DNA of 64,000 nucleotides from Geomonas silvestris (GTDB lineage: Bacteria; Desulfobacterota; Desulfuromonadia; Geobacterales; Geobacteraceae). Positions 8,120 to 17,487 of this stretch are shown here, in pieces (the first letter of the stretch is position 1; each line of letters opens with the position of its first letter). A program made the translations under genes and the position numbers. The notes below the pieces were generated by a model. The model was not told the DNA's origin, did no database searches, and saw nothing but the letters and a program-made list of their open reading frames with translations. The stretch spans positions 795,628 through 859,627 of the forward strand of contig NZ_BLXX01000001.1 of the NCBI RefSeq assembly GCF_014193515.1, in the 5' to 3' direction.

Positions 8120-8149
8120 TTCGTCTTGCCGGGTGCAAGCTGGTATAAT
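8120..8149 (+). promoter_or_regulatory. Possible promoter of the icmF gene
   Basis: A perfect TATAAT lies at 8144-8149 with a poor -35 (TTCGTC, 8120-8125) 18 bases before it. The start codon of the mutase gene is 86 bases downstream. Confidence 0.4.
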
Positions 8150-8234
8150 GAAAGCCGAAACAGGCTCAGGCTCGTTGCCCGGTTTGCGCCCCTTTGGCCC
8201 CGGTCGCCGCACATGAAAGTCCAGGTGAGTCGCC

Positions 8235-11200
8235 ATGAAAGCTGACCTCAAAGCCCGACCTTACCGCATTCTCACCGCCGTTGCCGCCTACGATGGCCAC
8301 GACGCCTCGATCCTCGCCCTGAACCGTGCCCTGCTCTCGGGTGCGGTCCCCGTGGAGGTGATCTACCTCGGCTTCAACATGACCGGTGCGCAGATCGCCG
8401 GGGCGGCCCTTCAGGAAGGGGTTCACGCCATCGCGATCAGCTCCTATAACGGCGGACACCTCCAGTTCTTCCCGCACCTGGTGCGACGCCTCGCCGAACT
8501 GGGGATCGCGGAGACCCTGGTGGTCGGAGGCGGCGGCGGGACCATCCTCCCCGCCGACGCGGAGATCCTGGAGCGGGCCGGGGTGGAGAAGATCTACGGG
8601 CCCGGATGGGCGCTCGACGCGGTAGCCGCAGACCTCTGCAACCGAATCGCCGCACGAAACAACCACGATTGTCCCAGCCCCCCCCTGCCCGACCCCGCTG
8701 CCCAGGGGATCGACCCGGTGACCCTCGCCCGCCTGCTGACCCTGGCCGAGTCCCCCGAGCTCCCGCCCCAGGTCGCCGAGTGGTTAGCCGGCACTCCCGC
8801 GGGAAGCGCCAAGGTGGTGGCGGTAGCCGGAGACGGCGGCGCCGGGAAGAGCACCACGATCGACGAACTGATCCGCCGCCTGCTGGAAAACCTCCCGGAC
8901 CTGCGCATCGCCATCCTGGCCAACGACCCGACCACCGCTCGCCACGGAACCCCCAGCGCCTTCCTGGCCGACCGGGTGCGCATGAACCAGATCTACCACG
9001 ATCGGGTCTGGCTGCGCAGCGTGGCCACCGGCAGCCCCTACGCGCCGCTCAGCCCGGCGCTCCCTACGCTTCTCAAGGTGCTGCGCCGCGCCGACTTCGG
9101 CCTGATCCTCGTGGAGACGCCAGGGACCGGGCAGACCGGCCTCGACCTCGCTGCGCTCGATGCCGATCTTCTTATCTACCTGAAGACCCGCGAGTACGGC
9201 AGCGGACTGCAGCTCGAAAAGGACCAGCTTCTGCGCGACGCCGACCTGGTGGTGCTCAACAAGGCGGACCTGGAGGGTGCCGAGGCGGCCTTCGGCGAGA
9301 TGCAGGGGGTGCTCTCCGGCTTCGGGAAGGGACCGGCGCTTTTTGCGACCACCGCCAAGGCGGCGCGCGATCCCGGTCTGGACCTGCTGGCGGCCGGACT
9401 CTGCAGGCGCCTGGGATGGGAATTCCCGCAGGCGCCTGCCGCGAGCGACATCTTCAGCTACGCAAAGCAGCGCGTCCTGGTGCCGCACCGGCGCCGGGCC
9501 TACCTGGCCGAGATCGCCGAACGGGTGCGCGCCTACGACCGCTGGACGAAAGAGCAACTGCGCCTGGTGCGGGAAAACCCGGCCGACCTCTCCCGGCTGG
9601 CCCCGGAGTGCGGCCGGCTGCTTAACGAGTGGCCGCAACAGTGGCAGGAGCTTTCGCTCCAGGCTGCCAGGGCGCAGGGGGTCGAGCCCTACGTCGAGTC
9701 GTTGAACGGGCTCAAGCTCCCCCGGGTGGCGCTCCCCGACCCGGAAGACCGCGCCGAGTCGCTGCGTTTCCTGCTCGAGGAGGGACTTCCCGGATCGTTT
9801 CCCTTTGCGACCGGGTGTTTCCCCTACCGCACCGCGAGCGCCGGGGAGACTACCCGCCAGTTCGCCGGGCTGCGCGGTCCCGAAGAGACCAACCGGCGCC
9901 TGCACTTCCTGGCCCGGGGCGTCGCCCGCCCGCGCCTCTCCATAGCCTTCGACGGCATCACGCTCTACGGAGCGGACAGCGACGAAGACCCCGGCAGCAT
10001 CGGCAAGATCGGCGAAGGCGGGGTGGCCATCGACAGCTGGGAGGACTTAAAGCTCGTGCTCGAGGGGTTCAGTATCCCCGAGATCAGCACCTCGATGACC
10101 ATCAACGGCCCGGCGCCGATCCTGCTCGCCATGTACTTCGTGGCGGCCCAGGAGCTGGAACTGGAACGCGCCGAGCGCGAGGGGGGACGCCCGCTTGCCG
10201 AGGCGGAGCGCGAGGAGCTGAAGCGGCGCACCCTTAAGGAGCTGCGCGGCACGCTGCAGGCCGACATCCTGAAGGAGGTGCAGGCCCAAAACGAGAACAT
10301 CTTCCAGCCCGATTTCGCCATCAAGCTTTTGGGCGACATCCAGGAGTGGTTCATCGCGAACGGGGTGCGCAAGTTCTACTCGCTCTCCATCTCGGGGTAC
10401 CACATCGGGGAGGCGGGGGCGAGCCCGGTGCAGGAGATCGCCTTCACCCTCGCCAACGGCTTCACCTACCTGGAGAACTTCCTGGCCCGCGGCATGGCGG
10501 TGGACGCCTTCGCCCCGAGCTTTTCCTTCTTCTTCCGGGTCTCCCACGAGGCGGAGTGGCTCGCCTACGGCGCGGTCTGCCGCAAGATCTGGGCGATTGC
10601 GCTGCGCGACGTCTACGGGGCCCAGGCGCGCTCGCAGCTCTTCAAGTTCCACACCCAGACCTCGGGGCGCGCCCTGCAGGCCGAGGAGTGGGACACCCTG
10701 AACCCGCTGCGCATGGGCTACCACGCGCTGCTCGGGCTCTTGGCCAACACGAACTCGCTGCACGTGGACTCGGCCGACGAACCGATGACGACGCCGGGGG
10801 AGAAGTGGGTGCGCCAGGCGACCATGGTCCCCAACTTCCTGCGCGAGGAGGCCGAGGGGTTCCTGGTCCAGAACCTGCTCTCCGGTTCCTACGCCTTCAG
10901 GGCCCTGATGGCTGAGGTGCAGGCCCGGGTCCTCCAGGAGTTCGACCGGTTAGACCAGCTGGGGGGGGTGCTGCCGGCCACGGAGCTTGGCTACCAGCGC
11001 CGGATGATCGCCGAACAGAGCACGCGCTACGAGGAACAGCGCCGGCGGCCGACCCCCGACCACCCGGACGCCCCACGGCGCCGCATCATCGGCTACAACG
11101 CCTTCGAACTGCCGACGGGGGACCCGGGGAAATACCCTCCGGTAGCCGAGCTGGCCCGTCCGGGGGCCGAGGACGCCGAGCGCCAGCTGAAACGGCTTGC

Positions 11201-11378
11201 CGCTTTCAAGGAGCGGCACCGCGAGGACGCCCCGCGCTACCTGGCCCGCCTGAGGGAGGTGGCGCTTAACGAGGGGAACGTCTTCGGGGAACTGCTCGAG
11301 ACGGTGAAGCACGCAAGCCTCGGACAGATCACCCAGACCCTGGCTCAGGTGGGGGGGCGCTACCGGAAGATGGTGTAG
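8235..11378 (+). CDS. icmF: Fused acyl-CoA mutase IcmF (B12-binding + MeaI-type GTPase + mutase)
   Basis: This 1047-residue protein contains all parts of an AdoCbl-dependent acyl-CoA mutase. Residues 10-140 form the B12-binding domain with the cobalt-ligand motif DGHDAS at 20-25 and the GG-rich loop near 98-102. Residues 190-420 are the G-protein chaperone domain with Walker A GDGGAGKST at 199-207 and the guanine-recognition NKAD. From about 530 to the end is the mutase TIM barrel, including STSMTINGPAPILLAMY. This order defines IcmF, which interconverts isobutyryl-CoA and n-butyryl-CoA; some members prefer isovaleryl or pivalyl-CoA. The next gene downstream supplies adenosylcobalamin. Family assignment is firm, substrate is inferred. 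Confidence 0.93.
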   Translation: MKADLKARPYRILTAVAAYDGHDASILALNRALLSGAVPVEVIYLGFNMTGAQIAGAALQEGVHAIAISSYNGGHLQFFPHLVRRLAELGIAETLVVGGGGGTILPADAEILERAGVEKIYGPGWALDAVAADLCNRIAARNNHDCPSPPLPDPAAQGIDPVTLARLLTLAESPELPPQVAEWLAGTPAGSAKVVAVAGDGGAGKSTTIDELIRRLLENLPDLRIAILANDPTTARHGTPSAFLADRVRMNQIYHDRVWLRSVATGSPYAPLSPALPTLLKVLRRADFGLILVETPGTGQTGLDLAALDADLLIYLKTREYGSGLQLEKDQLLRDADLVVLNKADLEGAEAAFGEMQGVLSGFGKGPALFATTAKAARDPGLDLLAAGLCRRLGWEFPQAPAASDIFSYAKQRVLVPHRRRAYLAEIAERVRAYDRWTKEQLRLVRENPADLSRLAPECGRLLNEWPQQWQELSLQAARAQGVEPYVESLNGLKLPRVALPDPEDRAESLRFLLEEGLPGSFPFATGCFPYRTASAGETTRQFAGLRGPEETNRRLHFLARGVARPRLSIAFDGITLYGADSDEDPGSIGKIGEGGVAIDSWEDLKLVLEGFSIPEISTSMTINGPAPILLAMYFVAAQELELERAEREGGRPLAEAEREELKRRTLKELRGTLQADILKEVQAQNENIFQPDFAIKLLGDIQEWFIANGVRKFYSLSISGYHIGEAGASPVQEIAFTLANGFTYLENFLARGMAVDAFAPSFSFFFRVSHEAEWLAYGAVCRKIWAIALRDVYGAQARSQLFKFHTQTSGRALQAEEWDTLNPLRMGYHALLGLLANTNSLHVDSADEPMTTPGEKWVRQATMVPNFLREEAEGFLVQNLLSGSYAFRALMAEVQARVLQEFDRLDQLGGVLPATELGYQRRMIAEQSTRYEEQRRRPTPDHPDAPRRRIIGYNAFELPTGDPGKYPPVAELARPGAEDAERQLKRLAAFKERHREDAPRYLARLREVALNEGNVFGELLETVKHASLGQITQTLAQVGGRYRKMV

Positions 11379-11563
11379 GGAGAAGAGGCAGATGGCAAGA
11401 GGTGAAGGCTGGTAGCTTGAGTGGGGAAAATCCCCAAGCACCCGGATTTTGGACCGCCAGGCCGGATGAACCTTCGCAGAGAGTAGGGAGGTTGGAACGC
11501 GGGTCAAGCGGCGTGCGGTGCGGCGACAGCATCCCTTGGGATGTTTTTTTGAGGAGAATCGAG

Positions 11564-12208
11564 ATGACAACGGTGGGCGAAGATTTGGTAGGAGAGGCGG
11601 CGGTTGTCGACGAGAAAATCCCCTGCATCAGGGTGAAGCGCGGCACGCTGCCGGACAAGATCGACAGGCTGGAACCCAAGGAGCGCCGTGGGCTTACGGT
11701 AGTGATCACCGGCAACGGCAAGGGGAAGACGACTTCGGCCCTGGGGATGGCGGTCCGGGCCTGCGGTCACGGGATGAAAGTCTGCATCATCCAGTTCATG
11801 AAGGGGGACCTCTACGCCGGGGAGTGGGACGGGGTGCGGCAGCTCCCCGGGGTGGAGCTGCACACTACCGGAAAGGGGTTCTGCGGCATCCAGGGGAACC
11901 CCTACCCTTTCAGCGAGCACCGCGACAACGCCCACGACGCCCTGGACCTCGCCCGAGAGAAGCTGGAGTCGGGGCAGTTCGATCTCCTCATCCTCGACGA
12001 GATCAACAACGCTCTGAAACTGAAGCTGGTGGACCTGGAGCCGGTTTTGGAACTGCTGCGCAGCAAACCGGCGCTGGTGCACCTGGTGCTGACCGGCCGC
12101 GACGCCCATCCCGAGGTCGTGGAGTTAGCCGATACGGTGAGCGAGGTCCACGAGGTCAAGCACGCCTACCGCAAGGGAATCGAGCCGCAACCCGGCGTCG
12201 ATTACTGA
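11564..12208 (+). CDS. cobO: Cob(I)alamin / cob(I)yrinic acid a,c-diamide adenosyltransferase
   Basis: The 214-residue product is a CobO/BtuR-type adenosyltransferase: Walker A GNGKGKTT at residues 50-57, IQFMKGD after the first strand, and LLILDEINNALKLKLVD as the Walker B region. The enzyme transfers the adenosyl group of ATP to cob(I)alamin to make the cofactor for mutases. The start is the ATG at 11564 with GAGGAG eight bases before it; the frame is open to 11402 but that extension is not conserved-looking. It sits 185 bases after icmF on the same strand, so cofactor and enzyme are likely co-regulated. No cobalamin riboswitch is visible between them. Confidence 0.93.
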   Translation: MTTVGEDLVGEAAVVDEKIPCIRVKRGTLPDKIDRLEPKERRGLTVVITGNGKGKTTSALGMAVRACGHGMKVCIIQFMKGDLYAGEWDGVRQLPGVELHTTGKGFCGIQGNPYPFSEHRDNAHDALDLAREKLESGQFDLLILDEINNALKLKLVDLEPVLELLRSKPALVHLVLTGRDAHPEVVELADTVSEVHEVKHAYRKGIEPQPGVDY

Positions 12209-12314
12209 AGAAGCGGCGCTTTTTGCGCGTCACGCGATCGCTTCCGCGCGCCGCTGCTGGTACCGTTGGTAGCGGCGCGCCCCCTCCCTGTACCGGATAA
12301 CACCCCTCCCTCTT

Positions 12315-12482
12315 CAGAAGTCCGGCAACCGCTGTACCGGGCAAGCCCCGGCCGAAAGCGCCCTCATCCTGCGGCTGATCACCGTCGTGGTCCTCATCGC
12401 GGTTACCAACCTCGGCCAGGGGACGGACAACCACTCCAGCAAGGCGAACGATTCGCTGCGGCAGGCAGACTACGGCACGTAG
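12315..12482 (+). pseudogene. Relic of a Flp/Fap-type pilin gene
   Basis: Reading from 12351 gives AESALILRLITVVVLIAVTNL, then GQGTDNHSSKANDSLRQ and a TAG at 12480-12482. This matches the class IVb Flp pilin pattern, in which a (A)xEYALIL start leads into a hydrophobic helix and a short T.LG...N..F.K...L tail. The conserved Tyr after Glu has become Ser, the leader and start codon are gone, and the upstream codons (from 12315) are not pilin-like. No tad/flp assembly genes occur in the window. It is a decayed remnant. Confidence 0.72.
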
Positions 12483-12504
12483 CGGCCGGATCTGCACGCC
12501 TGCA

Positions 12505-12541
12505 CAAAAAAAGGGGACCCTGGTCTCTCCCGGCATCCCCC
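12505..12541 (-). terminator. Possible terminator of the epimerase-like gene
   Basis: On the minus strand GGGGA (12536-12540) can pair with TCCCC (12513-12517) and is followed by seven T (12506-12512). The loop is long, so this is tentative. Confidence 0.4.
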
Positions 12542-12577
12542 TCTGCTGTTTCCCGCCCCTCACCCTCTCCTCGTCCC

Positions 12578-13483
12578 TCAGAGATTCCCCGGGGTTTTCT
12601 CCTCCTGAAGCGCCTGCACTACCGCCTCGTCAAACGGGGTGAGCGGGAAAGGGATCAGCTCCCGGATCCGGTTCTCGCGGCAGACGACCTCGCTCGCCAA
12701 CCCCTCGATGAGCGGGATGGCGATGGCCGGCTTCACCGGAGTGATGAGCCCCACCCAGTAGGAGGAGAGCCGCGGGGTAAGTACCGGCACCGGCACGATG
12801 GTCAGGCGCCGCCCCGTCAGTGCCGCCAGGCGCTCCATCATCTCCCGGTAACTGAGGATCTCCGGACCGCCGATGTCGAAGGTCTCGCCCGCGGTCGCCT
12901 CCTGGAACAGGCAGCCCACCAGGTAACGGATCACGTCGCCTACGGCGATCGGCTGGCAGCGGGTACTCACCCAGCGCGGAGTGATCATCAAGGGGAGGTG
13001 CTGGACCAGCGCCCGGATCATCTCGAAGGAGGCGCCGCCGGCCCCGAAGATGATGGCGGCCCGCAGGAAGGTGGTGGCGTAGCCGCCGCTTTGGAGGATG
13101 CCGGCTACCTCGAGCCGGCTCGCCAGGTGCCCGGAAAACCCGGCTCCGGTTTCGCCTAAACCGCCCAGGTAAATGACCCGGCGCACCCCGGCCTGCTCCG
13201 CCGCGCGGCGCAGGTTTTCTGCCGCCTCCCGGTCGCGGCGCACGAATTCCGCGCGTCCGCCAGCCATGGAGTGCACCAGGTAGTAGACCGTGTGCACCCC
13301 CGCGAGGGCCGCGGGCAGGGTGAGCGGTTCCAGGAGATCCCCGATAACGGTCTCTACCGTCCCCGGAAACTCGACCGGGCGGCGCACCAGGCAGCGCACC
13401 GGCACCCCCGCGTCGGCGAGAGCGCCAACCAGCCGCCGGCCGATAAAGCCGGACGCCCCGGTCACCAGTACCCTCTGCGTCAT
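12578..13483 (-). CDS. NAD(P)-binding atypical short-chain epimerase-like protein
   Basis: The 301-residue protein is an extended/atypical Rossmann protein. It starts RVLVTGASGFIGRRL, with the dinucleotide motif GASGFIG at residues 9-15, then VRCLVRR, and DLLEPLTLPAALAGVHTVYYLVHSM, the usual pattern of the NmrA-like and ubiquinone-subunit-like (NDUFA9) group. The C-terminal half (GGPEILSYREMMERLA) matches the same group. The frame is open 33 codons further upstream, but GGGAGGG lies just before the ATG at 13483. It could be a sugar or quinone-linked epimerase, a redox sensor, or an assembly factor; I cannot tell which. It is transcribed alone. Confidence 0.78.
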   Translation of the reverse strand: MTQRVLVTGASGFIGRRLVGALADAGVPVRCLVRRPVEFPGTVETVIGDLLEPLTLPAALAGVHTVYYLVHSMAGGRAEFVRRDREAAENLRRAAEQAGVRRVIYLGGLGETGAGFSGHLASRLEVAGILQSGGYATTFLRAAIIFGAGGASFEMIRALVQHLPLMITPRWVSTRCQPIAVGDVIRYLVGCLFQEATAGETFDIGGPEILSYREMMERLAALTGRRLTIVPVPVLTPRLSSYWVGLITPVKPAIAIPLIEGLASEVVCRENRIRELIPFPLTPFDEAVVQALQEEKTPGNL

Positions 13484-13762
13484 GATCCCTCCCCCTCTTT
13501 TTCCGCCAACCGTTACCCAGCGACGACTGGCACCGACTATACCACAGCGTTTTAACCCATCAACCGGGGCGCCGTTACACAAAGTACTTCAGTCAACTAA
13601 TGAAAGTGACGAAGAGGCGTACAGGATACCTCAAGAAGACGGCCAAACAGGGGCCCCGCGCGGCGCAACCTGGCGAAAAAACGTCCGTTAACAAAACGAG
13701 GACCGGAACCGGCACGCCACTTTATTTCATGAACCAAGTGCGGTTCCGGCAAAAAACAAACC

Positions 13763-15526
13763 ATGTCATCAGCAGCACTTCCCGAAACGGCTCACCCCGA
13801 AGCGCCCTGCCCGGCCGGCCCTAAGCGAGCCAAGCTGGTCGAGGCGACCCCGGAGACCCGCGCCCTCACCCTCATGATTGCCGAGGATGATCCGGTGAGC
13901 CGCGGGCTGCTCGCCTTCTGCACCGGGGAGCTCTTCAAGGAGGTGCTCCTGGCGGAGAACGGGCGGCAGGCGCTCTCCCTTTTCCGGGAGCGCAAGCCCG
14001 ACCTGGTGCTCACCGACCAGGTGATGCCGGGACTCACCGGGCTCGAGCTCATGGAAGCGATCCGCGCCGAGGGGGACCGGACCCCGGTCATCCTGATGAC
14101 CACGGTGCACGACCGGGTGCTGTTGCAGGCGATCAACCAGGGGGTGGACCGTTTCGTCCCCAAACCCTTCGATCTCGCCCACCTGGTCCGGACCCTCACC
14201 ACGGTGGCCGCGGAAGTGGTGAACCGCAGGGTGGTGGAGCGGCACCGGGAGCAGGAGGTCGAGCTGCTGCGCTACCGGGACGCCTACAACGCGCTGCAGC
14301 AGGAGTCGGCCCGCCGCAAGGAGCGCCACGTGGTGCGCCACGACCTTTTGCACCGGGTCCTGGACGGCGCTGGGACGCGCTGGGCCATCAACGTCTCCTT
14401 CGCGCCGCGCGACATCATGTGCGGCGACGGCTACTCGGTGCGCCAGCTCTCCGACGGGCGCCAGCTGATTTTCCTGGTGGACGCCATGGGTTCCGGGATG
14501 TCCGCCTCGCTCACCGCCATGCTCACCACCTCTTTTTTCAACTACCAGGTGGACCGCCTGCACCGCTGGCAAAATTTCGACCTGGCGACGCTTTTGGAGT
14601 GCTTCAGGGAGTACCTGGCGAGCGTCCTGCTCGAAGAGGAGGTGCTCTCCTGCGGGTTTCTCCTGATCGATCTGAAGCGCGAGGAGCTCGAAGCGGCCCT
14701 TTTTGCCCTGCCGCCGCTCTTGTTGCGCCGCGTCGACGGGAGCGTCGAGAAGATCCCGGGGGGGAACCCGCCGCTGGCGAGCTACCCCACCCCGTTCCGG
14801 GCCTACAAGCTCTCGCTCAAGGACGCCGCCAACCTCCTCGTCATGACCGACGGCGTCACCGACGCGCCGCTTAAGGAGGGGGGGATCTACCGCGAGGTGC
14901 TGGAAGAGGATTTCCGCTCTACCCCGACGCTCCTCGGGCTGAAAAAGCGCTTTTTGGAGCGCACCGCTCCCGGCGACCTGGACGACCTCAGCGTGCTGCA
15001 CCTAAGGCGCCTGGACTTCCCCTCGCAGTGGACCTGGAGCGGCCGTCCGGAGTTGAGCCTCTGCGGCCTGGGACGCCTGATCGAGAGCTTCCTTAAGGCG
15101 CTGGCCGGCGAGATCGAGGTAGCGCAGAAACAGCTGGACGAGGTGGAGCTCATGCTGAGCGAAGCGCTTACCAACGCCTTCGAGCACGGCTGCCTCGGCC
15201 TGGAGCGCTACGAGAAGCAAAAGCTTCTGGAGTCGGGCGATTTCGAGGGGGCCCTCGCGGCGCTCCCGCTCCCCCCGGGGGCGGGGATCTCCCTGAACGC
15301 CACGCTGTGGCGGGGGGCCCAGGCACCGCTGCTGCTCATCGAGGTGCTCGACTCGGGGTCCGGGATCCCGGCTGCGGCGCTGAACGCGGGGTGCGCGCGG
15401 GAAAGCCTGAGCGGGCGCGGGCTCGCCATGATCGGCAGGCTCTGCGATTCCCTTTTCACCGGTGGTCCCGGCGGCCACCTTTTCATCCTGAAAACGCTCG
15501 ACCAAGGAGATGGCGATGCAGATTGA
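13763..15526 (+). CDS. Response regulator - SpoIIE phosphatase - anti-sigma-type kinase fusion
   Basis: Three signalling modules are fused in 587 residues. Residues 35-155 are a receiver domain with phospho-acceptor Asp85 and acidic pocket EDD at 41-43. Residues 200-410 are a PP2C/SpoIIE-type serine phosphatase with metal motifs GDGY (221-224), DAMGSG (240-245) and VMTDGVTDA. Residues 440-587 are a HATPase_c_2 kinase domain with the N box LSEALTNAFEHG and SGRGLAMI. Such proteins control partner-switching: the phosphatase dephosphorylates a STAS antagonist and the kinase domain rephosphorylates it. A STAS protein follows immediately (overlap of 11 bases), then a chemoreceptor. The start at 13763 lacks a good ribosome site. 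Confidence 0.88.
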   Translation: MSSAALPETAHPEAPCPAGPKRAKLVEATPETRALTLMIAEDDPVSRGLLAFCTGELFKEVLLAENGRQALSLFRERKPDLVLTDQVMPGLTGLELMEAIRAEGDRTPVILMTTVHDRVLLQAINQGVDRFVPKPFDLAHLVRTLTTVAAEVVNRRVVERHREQEVELLRYRDAYNALQQESARRKERHVVRHDLLHRVLDGAGTRWAINVSFAPRDIMCGDGYSVRQLSDGRQLIFLVDAMGSGMSASLTAMLTTSFFNYQVDRLHRWQNFDLATLLECFREYLASVLLEEEVLSCGFLLIDLKREELEAALFALPPLLLRRVDGSVEKIPGGNPPLASYPTPFRAYKLSLKDAANLLVMTDGVTDAPLKEGGIYREVLEEDFRSTPTLLGLKKRFLERTAPGDLDDLSVLHLRRLDFPSQWTWSGRPELSLCGLGRLIESFLKALAGEIEVAQKQLDEVELMLSEALTNAFEHGCLGLERYEKQKLLESGDFEGALAALPLPPGAGISLNATLWRGAQAPLLLIEVLDSGSGIPAAALNAGCARESLSGRGLAMIGRLCDSLFTGGPGGHLFILKTLDQGDGDAD

Positions 15527-15821
15527 GGTCACTGGCACTAACGAACTGACCATCCGGGGGAACATCAAGTCCATCGAGGACAGTACCCGCATCAAGGAGG
15601 CGCTGGCCGCCCTGAAGAAGGGCGAGGCCGGGATCCGGCTCAGGGTTCCCGAATCGTTCTCCATGACCTCGACGGTGATCGGCTTTTTGATGAAGCTGGT
15701 CAACCTGGACCGGGTGCGCATAGCCCTGGCGGTGGGGGACCCACGACTCTACCAGCTCATGGAGGAACTGAGCCTGGTGGAAACCTTCAACGTAAGCCTC
15801 GTTAAGGCTCAGCCGAAGTAA
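15516..15821 (+). CDS. STAS-domain anti-sigma factor antagonist
   Basis: The 101-residue protein is a single STAS domain with strands [17 protein letters not shown] and [21 protein letters not shown]. The serines in SMTST lie where SpoIIAA-like antagonists are phosphorylated. It should be the substrate of the kinase and phosphatase modules of the upstream fusion protein, with which it overlaps by 11 bases. The ATG at 15516 is preferred over the ATG at 15510 because AAGGAG (15504-15509) leaves no space for the earlier one. Its target (a sigma factor, a kinase or the adjacent chemoreceptor) is not visible. Confidence 0.85.
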   Translation: MQIEVTGTNELTIRGNIKSIEDSTRIKEALAALKKGEAGIRLRVPESFSMTSTVIGFLMKLVNLDRVRIALAVGDPRLYQLMEELSLVETFNVSLVKAQPK

Positions 15822-15849
15822 AAACGGTTTTTCTCGCGGGAGGGGAAGT

Positions 15850-17487
15850 ATGACTGCGTTACGAGACTGGAAGATCCGCAACAAGATCATCGTGGCACCG
15901 GCGCTCATGGTCTGCATCATGACCGCCTGGGTCGTCGTCTACCTCTTGCCGCTCTTCGAAAAGGGGATTTTGAAGGAGAAGCAGACTGCGACCCGCCACG
16001 TCGTCGAGCTCTCCTTCGGGATCCTCTCGGAGATCGACAGCCAGGTGAAAAGCGGGGCCCTAAGCCCCGAGGACGGCAGGAAGCTTGCCGCGAACCGGCT
16101 AGGAGCGCTGCGCTACGGGGAAAAGGATTACCTCTGGGTGAACGACCTCACCCCGCGCATGGTGATGCACCCCTTCAAGCCGGAGTTAAACGGCAAGGAC
16201 CTCTCGGGGGTCAAGGATCCCGACGGCAAGGCGGTCTTCCTCGAATTCGCCAGGGTCTCAAAGGAAAAGGGGGCGGGGTTCGTGGAGTACCGCTGGCCCA
16301 AACCCGGAGCGGAGAAGCCGGTCCCCAAGGTCTCCTACGTGAAGCTCTTCGAGCCCTGGGGCTGGGTGGTCGGAAGCGGCATCTACGTGGACGACCTGTA
16401 CCAGCAGATGTTCACCATCAAGATGATCCTTTTAGGGGGGGATGTCGCCTTCGCCCTGTTCATCATCGCCTTCTCGGTCGTGGTGAGCCGGCAGGTAACC
16501 GTGCCGGTCAAGCAGATGGTGCAGATGGCCGACGACCTGGCGCACGGCGAGGGTGACCTCACCAAGCGGCTGGGGCTCAGCCACAAGGACGAGGTAGGCG
16601 AGGCGGCGCAACTGATCGACCAGTTCATCGCCAAGGTGCAGCACAGCGTGGCCCAGTCGGTGGAGAGCTCGCAGGAAACCGCGGTGGCGAGCCAGGAACT
16701 CTCCCACATCGTGGCGAACCTCACCGGGAACGTCCAGCGCCAGACCGACATGATCGGCGAGAGCAACCGACTCACCCGGGACGTGGCGAACAACCTGGAC
16801 ATCACCGAGGAGATGGCGGTCTCGACCACCGAGACCATCGAGGCGACGCGCGCCACCTTGCAGCGCTTCGTGGAGGACCTGAACCGCGCCGGAGGGATCA
16901 TCATCGGCGAGAGCGAGCAGCAGGCCGCGCTCACGGCGCAAACCCAGGAGCTCGCGGCGCGCGCCGCGGACATCGGCCAGGTGCTCGAGATCATCGCGGA
17001 CATCGCCGACCAGACGAACATGCTGGCCCTGAACGCCTCCATCGAGGCGGCCCGGGCCGGCGAGGCGGGGCGCGGCTTTGCCGTGGTGGCGGACGAGGTG
17101 CGTGCCCTGGCGGCCAAGACCCAGAGCTCGCTCTCCCAGATCGACGCCGGGGTGCAGGCGGTGGTGAAGGGGGTGGACCTGGTGTGCGGCGCCAACGTGA
17201 AGAGCGCCGGGCGGATGCGGGAGATCGCCGAGGAGACCCGGCGCCTGATCCAGAACGTGGGGGAGACCGACCAGCGGCTGGAGGGGGCGGTGACCATCGC
17301 CTCGGAGCTGGTCAACAAGAGCACCTACATCGCCACCCGCACCAAGGAACTCATCGAGCACTTGGGCGAGATCATCGTCCTCTCCGGCCAGAACAACCTG
17401 GTGGCCGGCGAGGTGGGGGGGGTGGCCTCCGGGCTTGCCGAGAAGTCGGAGCAGTTGCGCGGGGTGCTTTCCCGTTTCAGGGTGTAG
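15850..17487 (+). CDS. Methyl-accepting chemotaxis protein with single Cache domain
   Basis: The 545-residue receptor has transmembrane segments at about residues 16-38 and 190-213, enclosing a periplasmic sCache_2 sensor ([20 protein letters not shown], then [20 protein letters not shown]). A HAMP domain follows ([20 protein letters not shown]), then the cytoplasmic signalling hairpin with the CheA/CheW-contact tip [20 protein letters not shown]. It lies 28 bases after the STAS gene and probably belongs to the same transcript. Proteins of this sensor type bind small carboxylates, but the ligand cannot be read from sequence. Its last 11 bases overlap the end of the convergent MocR gene. Confidence 0.92.
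   Translation: MTALRDWKIRNKIIVAPALMVCIMTAWVVVYLLPLFEKGILKEKQTATRHVVELSFGILSEIDSQVKSGALSPEDGRKLAANRLGALRYGEKDYLWVNDLTPRMVMHPFKPELNGKDLSGVKDPDGKAVFLEFARVSKEKGAGFVEYRWPKPGAEKPVPKVSYVKLFEPWGWVVGSGIYVDDLYQQMFTIKMILLGGDVAFALFIIAFSVVVSRQVTVPVKQMVQMADDLAHGEGDLTKRLGLSHKDEVGEAAQLIDQFIAKVQHSVAQSVESSQETAVASQELSHIVANLTGNVQRQTDMIGESNRLTRDVANNLDITEEMAVSTTETIEATRATLQRFVEDLNRAGGIIIGESEQQAALTAQTQELAARAADIGQVLEIIADIADQTNMLALNASIEAARAGEAGRGFAVVADEVRALAAKTQSSLSQIDAGVQAVVKGVDLVCGANVKSAGRMREIAEETRRLIQNVGETDQRLEGAVTIASELVNKSTYIATRTKELIEHLGEIIVLSGQNNLVAGEVGGVASGLAEKSEQLRGVLSRFRV

Noticed and set aside
11379..11563. Possible cobalamin riboswitch before the adenosyltransferase gene.
   Set aside because: The conserved B12-box sequence and core motifs are not present; only short GC-rich hairpins are seen.
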